Shown here piece by piece: positions 1 through 5,583 of a DNA stretch of 6,514 bases (position 1 is its first letter; the number at the start of each line of letters is the position of its first letter). The stretch covers positions 1-6,514 of the forward strand of contig JAEYVW010000222.1 in the NCBI GenBank assembly GCA_023429365.1, given 5' to 3'. The notes below the pieces were generated by a model. That model was not told where the DNA came from, ran no database searches, and worked only from the letters and a program-made list of their open reading frames with translations. This DNA comes from Bacteroidota bacterium. Lineage in GTDB: Bacteria; Bacteroidota; Bacteroidia; Chitinophagales; Chitinophagaceae. The position numbers and the translations under genes are program-made.

Positions 1-586
1 GTGCTATAAGGATAGGGGTAAAACAAAAGTTACCATTTAAAAGGCTGTCCAGCGATTTGACCTGGTAAGGCTCTTCAAAACTGGTATGAAAAATATCCGC
101 ATTCTCTCGTTTTACTACTTCGGGGAAGTATACAGTATGATTCTCCGGAAAGTTATACTCAGCGGTTTCTTCTTTTATAATAATGCTGTCTGAAAAGTGT
201 GTCAGAAACCGATAGGCGAGACCATCGTTGTAGACCCTGAACACAAGACTTATGGGTTGCCTGAAACGAATGGTCAGCTCGTTATAAACATCGGGGATGT
301 TTATTCTTTTTTCAGGTACAGGTGATACAATATGGGAATGATTTTGCCGTGTGGAAATTTTTCTAAATGATATTTTCCCGGTAAGTGCAGTACCGTCAGC
401 CAGGGCAAGGTTTACTACGGATGGTGCCAGTAACAGCTTCCCGTTATAAAAGACCGAATAAAAGACTTTGTCGGTTGCTTCTACTACAACTTTGATCCTG
501 CCATCCGGGGAACTGATCTCTTTCTTTCCGGCTGCCTCGCAAAACTGGCAGGCAATGATGGCGAGAGCAAGGCAAAGCTTTTTCAT
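1..586 (-). CDS. GH97 family glycoside hydrolase, N-terminal part (partial, cut by window start)
   Basis: This is the first 195 codons of a secreted protein whose N-terminal beta-sandwich domain resembles glycoside hydrolase family 97, which contains alpha-glucosidases (SusB type) and alpha-galactosidases. Visible family features are an N-terminal SSPDGRIKVVV strand (residues 25-35), FRVYNDGLAYRF (116-127), EYNFPENHTVYFPE (143-156) and the FEEPYQVKSLDSL stretch (170-182) that leads toward the catalytic barrel. The (beta/alpha)8 catalytic domain and its acidic residues lie outside the window, so specificity cannot be judged. The N-terminus MKKLCLALAIIA is a short signal peptide. Cys13 after IIA could be a lipobox, or signal peptidase I could cleave near EAAG (17-20), so a periplasmic or lipid-anchored location is likely. 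The ATG is well supported because an in-frame TAA lies only three codons upstream (593-595). No Shine-Dalgarno is seen. The gene sits 99 bp downstream of the MFS gene. The family call is from remembered motif patterns, not a search. Confidence 0.85.
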   Translation of the reverse strand, partial: MKKLCLALAIIACQFCEAAGKKEISSPDGRIKVVVEATDKVFYSVFYNGKLLLAPSVVNLALADGTALTGKISFRKISTRQNHSHIVSPVPEKRINIPDVYNELTIRFRQPISLVFRVYNDGLAYRFLTHFSDSIIIKEETAEYNFPENHTVYFPEVVKRENADIFHTSFEEPYQVKSLDSLLNGNFCFTPILIA

Positions 587-685
587 CGGCAATTATTTTG
601 ATGATGAAAGTAACGAATGTTTTGCCAGTGATTTTAATAATGTAATCTGCAACAAAAAGAGTCCAGGCAGCGTGATATCACCCGT

Positions 686-1867
686 TTAATCCAGCACTTT
701 TATTTTAGGTACCATTATACTTATAATGATTCCCAGCAATCCGATGACGGCAAAGGAATATCGAAGGCTGAGGAGTTCAGCTATATAGCCGATCAGCGGT
801 GGGCCGATAAGGAAGCCAAGAAAGCTGATGCTGGAAACCGAAGCGAGCGCAATACCCGCGGGAATGTTTGTCTGCCTTCCTGCGGCACTGTATACCATCG
901 GTACGATCGATGATACCCCCAATCCAACAACCAAAAAACCAATGGTAGCTGTGATGATATACGGGAATAATACCGAAATGAACAGACCTGACGAGATCAT
1001 TACACCACTGATACGCAGCATTTTTTTTCGGCCAAACCTCCCGATCATCCTGTCGCCAATAAATCGTCCTGACGCCATCGCGATCATAAAACTCAGGTAA
1101 CCGATTGCAATGAGCGATGCAGGAACTTTTACTACGTCTTGGAAATACACGCCGCTCCAGTCAAACATTGCTCCTTCGCTGGCCATGCTCACAAAGCCAA
1201 TAATACCCAGCTGGGCCAGCGCTGCATCTGGCCTGGAAAAGAAAGGCCTTTTTTCGATAGCCGCTGATGACCTGCCCCATTGAAGGTATCGCTGACAAAT
1301 CGTGACAACAATAAAAATAAACGTGGCGATGATCCAGAAATGGGTATACGGGGAAATCTTCAAGGACATCATAAGGAGGCTGATAGCAGCACCGGCAAAT
1401 CCTGCAAGGCTCCATACCCCGTGAAATGAAGTCATGATGGGGCGGCCATAAAGTTTTTCAGCACGGATAGCCTGTGTGTTAACTGAGATATTGCACATAT
1501 TGCCGCAAACACCAAACAAAAAAAGACCCAGAGCGAGATGCCAGGGCTGTGTCGCCAGGCCAAGATTGGTAAGACAAAAAGCATATAGAAAAGCACAGAT
1601 TCTCAGCACTTTCTTACTACCAAAATGGGTGACCAGCTTTCCCGAAAAAGGCATAGCGGTAAGTTGGCCCGCAGGCAGAAGCAGCAATATAATTCCAAGC
1701 GCTGCATCAGAAAGTCCGAGCGCTGTTTTTATATCCGGTATTCGGCTAGCCCAGGTTGCAAAACTTAGGCCCTGACAGAAAAAAAAGGAGGAAACCGCGA
1801 CACGTATCTGCCGTTTAGAATAAGTGGTTGCCGACGTATCGGGTGATGGTTGGATGCTGGACGACAA
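686..1867 (-). CDS. MFS transporter, YbjJ-like, 12 TM
   Basis: This 393-residue inner-membrane protein of the major facilitator superfamily has about twelve hydrophobic segments in two six-helix halves. The loop 2-3 signature GKLVTHFGSKK (76-86) is echoed in the second half by GDRMIGRFGRKK (271-282). Stretches such as FATWASRIPDIK (36-47), SFHGVWSLAGFAGA (147-160) and EGAMFDWSGVYF (231-242) match the YbjJ-like group of putative sugar or drug transporters, whose substrate is generally unknown. The length is normal for the family. The start needs care. The first in-frame ATG is at codon 72, inside the second membrane segment, and an in-frame TAA lies at 1880-1882, so TTG at 1865-1867 is the best start. 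AAGG lies only two bases before it. The gene is preceded by 121 bp and followed by 99 bp, so it may have its own promoter or share the upstream transcript. Nearness to a GH97-like gene could hint at a sugar substrate, but that is speculation. Confidence 0.9.
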   Translation of the reverse strand: MSSSIQPSPDTSATTYSKRQIRVAVSSFFFCQGLSFATWASRIPDIKTALGLSDAALGIILLLLPAGQLTAMPFSGKLVTHFGSKKVLRICAFLYAFCLTNLGLATQPWHLALGLFLFGVCGNMCNISVNTQAIRAEKLYGRPIMTSFHGVWSLAGFAGAAISLLMMSLKISPYTHFWIIATFIFIVVTICQRYLQWGRSSAAIEKRPFFSRPDAALAQLGIIGFVSMASEGAMFDWSGVYFQDVVKVPASLIAIGYLSFMIAMASGRFIGDRMIGRFGRKKMLRISGVMISSGLFISVLFPYIITATIGFLVVGLGVSSIVPMVYSAAGRQTNIPAGIALASVSSISFLGFLIGPPLIGYIAELLSLRYSFAVIGLLGIIISIMVPKIKVLD

Positions 1868-1988
1868 AGCCTTGCAATATTAAATCTTGCTGAAAGTTAG
1901 GTTAATTGCGAAAATGCAGTATCAGTTTCTATTAGCCCAGAATTTTTTTGAAAGTATGAGGAGGTAGAAGCCGTGAAGCAGATTGCAA

Positions 1989-2942
1989 TTATTTCCACGC
2001 GCTGGCACTGTTCAACAGTTCCATGCTTTCATTATCCAGTGTCACTGTCGTCGCTTTTATTAGCGCATCCATTTGGGAAAGACTGGTAGCACTGGCAATT
2101 GGCGCCGTTACCGAAGGCCGTGCGATCAGCCAGGCAATCGCAACACTGGCTTGTGGTATATCATATTTTTTAGCTACTACGTCCAAAGCGTTTAGTATGC
2201 GGAAACCGCGTTCATTGAGATATTTTTTGTTACTCTCCCCACGCACGCTTTTGGACGAGTCGTCCGCCGACCGGTACTTACCAGTAAGAAAGCCCGCTGC
2301 AAGGGAATAATAATTGATGACACCTAGCTGGTGATCAAGGCAGATCTTTTCAATCTCTTTTTCATAACCTTCACGCGCATATAAATTATACTCTGGCTGG
2401 AATGTTTCGTAGCGTGGCAGACCGCTTTTATCACTGGTCTGCAGGGAGTCCAACAACCGCTGTGGAGATAGATTGGACGCGCCGATATAACGTACTTTCC
2501 CTTCGGCGATAAGGCGCGCATAGGCAGAAAGAGTTTCCTCTACCGGCGTTATGCCATCATCCCAGTGTGTCTGATATAGGTCGATATGATCGACCTGCAG
2601 TCTTTTTAATGAATCTTCGGCCTGTTTAAGTATGTGTTCCTGGGAAATATCTTTTCTGCCCTGGCCCATATCGCTCCCAACTTTTGTAGCGATGATCACT
2701 TGATCCCTTTTTCCGCTTTTCTTCAGCCAGTTACCGATGATTGTTTCCGATTCACCACCTTTATGACCCGTCACCCAACGCGAATAGGAATTGGCCGTGT
2801 CAATAAGACTAAACCCCGCGTGTACAAACGCGTCCAGGATCTCAAACGATTTTTTTTCATCAATAGTCCATCCAAATACATTGGTGCCAAGTGTGAGCGG
2901 TGCTGTTTTCAGGGTTGATTTCCCAAGGCTTCGGTTTTGCAT
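1989..2942 (-). CDS. Aldo/keto reductase family oxidoreductase
   Basis: This 317-residue cytoplasmic enzyme belongs to the aldo/keto reductase superfamily, (beta/alpha)8 proteins that reduce aldehydes or ketones with NADPH. The full catalytic tetrad is visible: Asp48 and Tyr53 in DTANSYSRW, Lys87 in IIATKVG and His126 in LYQTHWDD. VRYIGASNLS is the usual strand 6 signature, and near the C-terminus SVTAPIASATSLSQM fits the cofactor phosphate-binding loop. Overall it resembles the YajO/Tas-like bacterial subgroup; the substrate is not predictable. I chose the ATG at 2940-2942 (MQNRSLGKSTLKTAPLTLG) because family members typically begin right there. An in-frame ATG nine codons upstream (2969) would add MTCYKKNVR and cannot be excluded. 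It follows the acidic-protein gene by 56 bp (29 bp if the upstream start is used) and is probably the last gene of the oxidoreductase cluster. A 121-bp gap then precedes the MFS gene. Confidence 0.92.
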   Translation of the reverse strand: MQNRSLGKSTLKTAPLTLGTNVFGWTIDEKKSFEILDAFVHAGFSLIDTANSYSRWVTGHKGGESETIIGNWLKKSGKRDQVIIATKVGSDMGQGRKDISQEHILKQAEDSLKRLQVDHIDLYQTHWDDGITPVEETLSAYARLIAEGKVRYIGASNLSPQRLLDSLQTSDKSGLPRYETFQPEYNLYAREGYEKEIEKICLDHQLGVINYYSLAAGFLTGKYRSADDSSKSVRGESNKKYLNERGFRILNALDVVAKKYDIPQASVAIAWLIARPSVTAPIASATSLSQMDALIKATTVTLDNESMELLNSASAWK

Positions 2943-2998
2943 GCGGACGTTTTTCTTATAACAGGTCATTAGCAGATTTGTTCATCCGCTATCAATTT

Positions 2999-3382
2999 CT
3001 ATTGCCTGGTATTTATATCATTGTCTTCATTTTCCTCATCTACACTATAGGGATTGTTTTCTTCATCTTCTTCGCCTATTTCTTCGTTATCATCGTCAAG
3101 TTCACTGCCTGGTACATCCAGGTCATTGCCACCGAAGCCGCTTCCTTCGTTTAATGGTTCCCCGTCTTCATCATATTGATCAAGCCTGGCGGCATCGAGA
3201 TTTTGCTGATCTCTTGTAACTGATTTTTTTGCTGCGTCTGAGAGAGCTTTGCGTTCTTCTCCCGTGACGTTGTCCTGCGTGGCATTAATTTCTTCGTTGA
3301 CAATATTATTGTCCCTTGTGGTATTCCCCTGGGTTTTGCCATCTGGTGTTCCAGGTTGGCCGGTTTTCTTTTTAGCTGTCAT
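2999..3382 (-). CDS. Small, highly acidic conserved hypothetical protein
   Basis: The product is 127 residues with no signal peptide, no membrane segment and a low-complexity, probably disordered make-up. The N-terminal half is rich in Lys, Thr, Asn and Gln (MTAKKKTGQ start). From residue 67 to 125 there is no Lys or Arg, while 25 of residues 68-122 are Asp or Glu. Two stretches look like conserved cores: DLDVPGSELDD (87-97) and EIGEEDEENNPYS (101-113). I recall similar DLDVPGxELDD...GxEDEENNxYS tails in uncharacterised proteins of Sphingobacteriales and Chitinophagales; this is memory, not a search. The ATG at 3380-3382 is preferred over the in-frame TTG two codons upstream. The gene starts 11 bp after the FMN reductase stop, so the two are almost certainly co-transcribed. 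Its function is unknown. The strong negative charge could suit cation binding, protein interaction or stress protection, but no motif proves any of these. Confidence 0.8.
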   Translation of the reverse strand: MTAKKKTGQPGTPDGKTQGNTTRDNNIVNEEINATQDNVTGEERKALSDAAKKSVTRDQQNLDAARLDQYDEDGEPLNEGSGFGGNDLDVPGSELDDDNEEIGEEDEENNPYSVDEENEDNDINTRQ

Positions 3383-3393
3383 GATCAAATGTA

Positions 3394-3972
3394 TTAAGAT
3401 GTGTGTAAAGTAAGGCTATGAAGTACTATCTGCCGCAGATTCTCCAGATTCTTTCTGATGATATCTTTTGTTTGCTCATCCTTGAGGATGCCCGAACTGT
3501 CAAATTTTTCTTTTGCACCTGCAATAAGTACTTCAGGCTTGTACACAGGTTGCATATTTAAGAACTGGAATACGGAATGAAACGCCAGTTGCATTCTTGT
3601 CGTGCCCCACATACCAGTTGTTGCTCCCATCACCGACACCGGTTTTTTTAATAGTGGGGAATCTTCGCCCCTCGATGCCCAGTCAATAGCATTTTTTAAT
3701 CCGCCCGGTAATGAGTAATTGTATTCTGGAGAAACGATGACGAGGGCATCTGCCTCTGCCAATTTATTCCTGAACCCTGCGACAATGGGTGGTCTTTCCT
3801 TGCTTGCAGGTATGTCGTAATCCGCATTGTACAGTGGCAGGTCTTCGAATGACAAAATCTCCATCGAGACATCTTCAGGCAATAGATCAACGACATTTTT
3901 GAGCACAAGGGTATTATAGGAACCCTTGCGCAGACTTCCCGAAATACCTGCAAAGTGTATTTCTTTTTTCAT
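3394..3972 (-). CDS. NADPH-dependent FMN reductase family protein (ChrR/YieF-like flavoprotein)
   Basis: This 192-residue cytoplasmic protein has a flavodoxin-like fold of the NADPH-dependent FMN reductase family, which includes quinone, azo-dye and chromate reductases. The FMN phosphate-binding loop is GSLRKGSYN (12-20) after the first beta strand. The second family signature SPEYNYSLPGGLKNAIDW is at 81-98, and MGATTGMWGTTRMQ (115-128) follows where the family has its third flavin-contacting loop. The length is typical. The family forms dimers or tetramers and carries out two-electron reduction of quinones and other electrophiles, which protects against oxidative stress; the actual substrate here is unknown. 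The ATG at 3970-3972 follows an A-rich leader without a Shine-Dalgarno. The lipoprotein stop lies 26 bp upstream and the acidic-protein start 11 bp downstream, which supports an operon. Confidence 0.93.
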   Translation of the reverse strand: MKKEIHFAGISGSLRKGSYNTLVLKNVVDLLPEDVSMEILSFEDLPLYNADYDIPASKERPPIVAGFRNKLAEADALVIVSPEYNYSLPGGLKNAIDWASRGEDSPLLKKPVSVMGATTGMWGTTRMQLAFHSVFQFLNMQPVYKPEVLIAGAKEKFDSSGILKDEQTKDIIRKNLENLRQIVLHSLTLHTS

Positions 3973-3998
3973 TGCTGGTTTTTAATGTTGTCGAATGC

Positions 3999-4163
3999 TT
4001 ATTTTCTCAATTTTGATACGATCATGATAATAATAACAACAACAAGGCCCACCAGGAAAAAAGCCCACCACATCCCGGCCTTAAAGATAGTTTCAACGGC
4101 TCCGCAACTACTAAAGGCAAGAAGTGTGAAAAATAGTACAAATAAAAACGGTGCTAGTTTCAT
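3999..4163 (-). CDS. Tiny lipoprotein with one transmembrane helix (54 aa)
   Basis: This is a 54-codon gene, short enough to be missed by length cut-offs. It reads MKLAPFLFVLFFTLLAFSSC, then GAVETIFKAGMWWAF, a Val/Ile-rich helix and a SKLRK tail. The first 19 residues form a lipoprotein signal peptide with a lipobox-like AFSSC, so Cys20 is the predicted lipidated residue. Residues 31-49 form a hydrophobic helix ending in basic residues. This layout (short lipoprotein, conserved IFKAGM-type stretch, one helix) matches a small protein family common in Bacteroidota, which I recall being labelled phosphatidate cytidylyltransferase in databases. A 54-residue protein with no CDP-alcohol chemistry motifs cannot be that enzyme. 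The gene ends 26 bp before the FMN reductase start, and a promoter-like sequence lies just upstream. Its function is unknown; an envelope or membrane-stress role is only a guess. Confidence 0.82.
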   Translation of the reverse strand: MKLAPFLFVLFFTLLAFSSCGAVETIFKAGMWWAFFLVGLVVVIIIMIVSKLRK

Positions 4164-4188
4164 GAGTTATTCTTTATCCTAAAAATTC

Positions 4189-4220
4189 CAACTATTATAC
4201 CATTTTGGTGAATTAGCAAA
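4189..4220 (-). promoter_or_regulatory. Candidate Bacteroidota-type promoter for the lipoprotein-reductase cluster
   Basis: Read on the minus strand, TTTG (forward 4217-4220) is followed after exactly 19 bases by TAATAGTTG (forward 4189-4197). The Bacteroidota primary sigma factor prefers TTTG, about 19 bases, then TAnnTTTG. The -33 box and spacing match, while the -7 box is imperfect by one inserted or changed base. It would start transcription around 4181, leaving a leader of roughly 18 bases before the lipoprotein ATG. A TATAAT string overlaps the same place. Confidence 0.38.
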
Positions 4221-4303
4221 CAGGAAAAAATAACCCCAGTGTTAAAAAATGTGTGAAATGGAAATGGAGGATCCTGGGAATGATACATCGGAAAGCCAAA
4301 TCA

Positions 4304-5257
4304 TCAGTTGCGAAACTCCTGGCTGATCATGAGTCCATAAAATCCGCCGTCCAGTACACCAATGCCCAATCGCCCGAAAGCAGGCTGAAGAATATTGGCA
4401 CGATGGCCGGGTGAGTTCATCAGGTTATTGTGAGCAATTTCAAGCGTCTGGGCAAGTGCGAGATTTTCACCGGCTGCTGTGAATACTATATTTGCCGCAC
4501 GCATGCGGTCGAAAGGAGTTTTTCCTTCAGGTGAGTTGTGGGCAAAATATCCCCTGGCAAACATATCTTTCGAATGAGCTCTTGCCACCTGGGTCATCTC
4601 CGGATCGGCTTTTAAAGGAGGCAAACCTTCTTTTGCACGTTCTTTGTTTACAAGTTCCAGCATTCTTATTTCGAGAAAGGGGCGAACCTGCGGCTTTTCA
4701 ACAGTAAAACCGAGCGGAACATTTCTGTTGGACGAAGGATCCACCATCAGGCTGTTCATGGTATGTCGGACCGCTTCATCAAAAACGGGTGCAAGTTTTT
4801 TGTTGGCCCATTCCGATTGCATGGCCAGGCTGGTAGCCCACCTGCTCTCACGGGTTTCGCTTGTAATACTATTCCGCAATGGCAACGCCAGCAGAAGCGC
4901 GGAGATGATTATAGCTATAATCCATCCATTGATAGCTCCGGGTACAATGCCCAGAAACCTGTTGAGCCAGGTGCGATGAGTTTGTTCCGGTAGCGCCCGT
5001 ATTATGGCAGTTGTGATGACCCCGATCAAAACGCGTGCAATGATCCACGTTATGATAAACGATAAAGGTAATTGCCAGACGCCAAGGTTTCCCACCCTGG
5101 CCAGGCCGACAGCCGTATAGCTATAAAAGACATAAGCCAAAACAAAACTGCCTACCCAACCGAAGAGGTCAAGTGAGCCATACAGGAATCCCCGGCTTAT
5201 TCCTCCCAGGACAGTTAACAGGAAAATAAAAATCAAAACCAGGTCAACCCAATTCAT
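4304..5257 (-). CDS. CvpA-like membrane domain fused to a CAP/SCP (YkwD-like) domain
   Basis: The product is 317 residues in two parts. Residues 1 to about 128 resemble the CvpA (colicin V production) family: NWVDLVLIFIFLLTVLGGISRG at the start, then four hydrophobic segments (about 5-20, 31-49, 62-86, 103-127) with the LNRFLGIVPGAINGW loop (98-112) typical of CvpA. After a linker, residues about 195-315 form a CAP domain like bacterial YkwD. It contains LVNKERAKEGLPPL, ARAHSKDM, GYFAHNSPEG with His240, AGENLA with Glu264 and LMNSPGHRANIL with His285, which supply the His/Glu/His cavity residues of the fold. The conserved Trp usually found before MNSPGH is Leu279 here. With four helices the CAP domain would face the same side as the N-terminus, so its side is uncertain. 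The start at 5255-5257 is chosen because it begins the CvpA homology; a GTG at 5386 would add 43 unrelated residues. Function is unproven: CvpA proteins are tied to envelope integrity and secretion, while bacterial CAP proteins are mostly uncharacterised. Confidence 0.88.
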   Translation of the reverse strand: MNWVDLVLIFIFLLTVLGGISRGFLYGSLDLFGWVGSFVLAYVFYSYTAVGLARVGNLGVWQLPLSFIITWIIARVLIGVITTAIIRALPEQTHRTWLNRFLGIVPGAINGWIIAIIISALLLALPLRNSITSETRESRWATSLAMQSEWANKKLAPVFDEAVRHTMNSLMVDPSSNRNVPLGFTVEKPQVRPFLEIRMLELVNKERAKEGLPPLKADPEMTQVARAHSKDMFARGYFAHNSPEGKTPFDRMRAANIVFTAAGENLALAQTLEIAHNNLMNSPGHRANILQPAFGRLGIGVLDGGFYGLMISQEFRN

Positions 5258-5518
5258 ACCAGGAAGTTTAAGTCGAAATGACAAAATACATGCCTGCGCC
5301 CGCAAGGCACTATTAATGGTATTAAAACAAAGAAACATGGGGGGAAAGTATTCGCGGTTTGTTAATATTATGCTGTTGATAACCACCGAAAGTTGTTAAG
5401 AATAAAGCCGTTAGAAATATACATCATGTTCAGCTCCCGGAAAGTCTGCGTGAATTCGCGCTTTTTTTATCGTGGAAATCGCTCCGCCAGTCGTGAAATT
5501 TCTGTCGTAAGAGATTAG

Positions 5519-5536
5519 TAATTACCGAAATAATTA
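5519..5536. repeat. TAATTA-N6-TAATTA repeated palindromic hexamers
   Basis: Two copies of the self-complementary hexamer TAATTA are separated by CCGAAA, which places their centres 12 bp apart. They lie about 48-65 bp upstream of the kinase ATG, next to the loose -7-like string. The arrangement could suit an operator or simply reflect A/T richness; no regulator is indicated by the sequence. Confidence 0.3.
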
Positions 5537-5543
5537 TTATTTT

Positions 5544-5554
5544 GTTTGACAAAC
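5544..5554. repeat. Perfect 11-bp palindrome GTTTG-A-CAAAC in the kinase leader
   Basis: Five-base arms are mirrored around a single A, 29 bp upstream of the kinase ATG. The one-base spacer prevents an RNA hairpin, so if it works it would be a DNA-binding site. It may overlap the transcription start if the neighbouring TATTATTTTG is a -7 box. Function is inferred only from position. Confidence 0.3.
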
Positions 5555-5583
5555 CCAACCATTGAAAGCCTGGCGTCCTCCTT

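Larger units (their letters stand above)
5258..5583. other. Divergent intergenic region between CvpA-CAP gene and sensor kinase
   Basis: This 326-bp gap separates two divergently read genes, so it should hold the promoters for both. No convincing gene was found. The minus-strand frame upstream of the CvpA-CAP ATG stays open to a GTG at 5386, but the added residues look non-coding. For the minus-strand gene, TATTTTG (forward CAAAATA, 5282-5288) is one base short of TAnnTTTG and would give a leader of about 20 bases; no matching -33 box is clear. For the kinase, TATTATTTTG at 5535-5544 is a loose -7-like string, also without a good -33 box. Short repeats near the kinase are listed separately. 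Confidence 0.6.

Noticed and set aside
672..681. 10-bp palindrome GTGATATCAC just past the MFS stop
   Set aside because: With no loop it cannot form a terminator hairpin, and the T-run is too distant. It might be a binding site, but one 10-bp palindrome is expected by chance at this scale.
468..689. Plus-strand 73-codon frame over the GH97 gene start
   Set aside because: It is antisense to the signal peptide and first strand of the GH97-like protein, which has clear family motifs.
1868..1988. Possible promoter (TAACTTTC) before the MFS gene
   Set aside because: The -7-like box has seven of eight bases, but no TTG lies at a suitable distance upstream, so it is not listed as a feature.
1959..2089. 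AGGAGGT followed by GTG and a 38-codon plus-strand frame
   Set aside because: The Shine-Dalgarno match is perfect, but the frame runs antisense over the aldo/keto reductase C-terminus, the peptide has no recognisable character, and genes here do not use Shine-Dalgarno sites.
2900..3154. Plus-strand frame encoding a very hydrophobic, membrane-like protein
   Set aside because: It is the mirror image of the acidic protein: Asp and Glu codons read on the opposite strand give Phe, Ile and Val codons. It has no homology signal and overlaps two well-supported genes.
4199..4209. Small hairpin ACCA-TTT-TGGT between the lipoprotein and CvpA-CAP genes
   Set aside because: The four-base stem is too weak for an intrinsic terminator and it overlaps the candidate promoter spacer.
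4644..4993. Overlapping plus-strand frames inside the CvpA-CAP gene
   Set aside because: They are shadows of a minus-strand gene with strong domain motifs; none shows a signal peptide or known motif.
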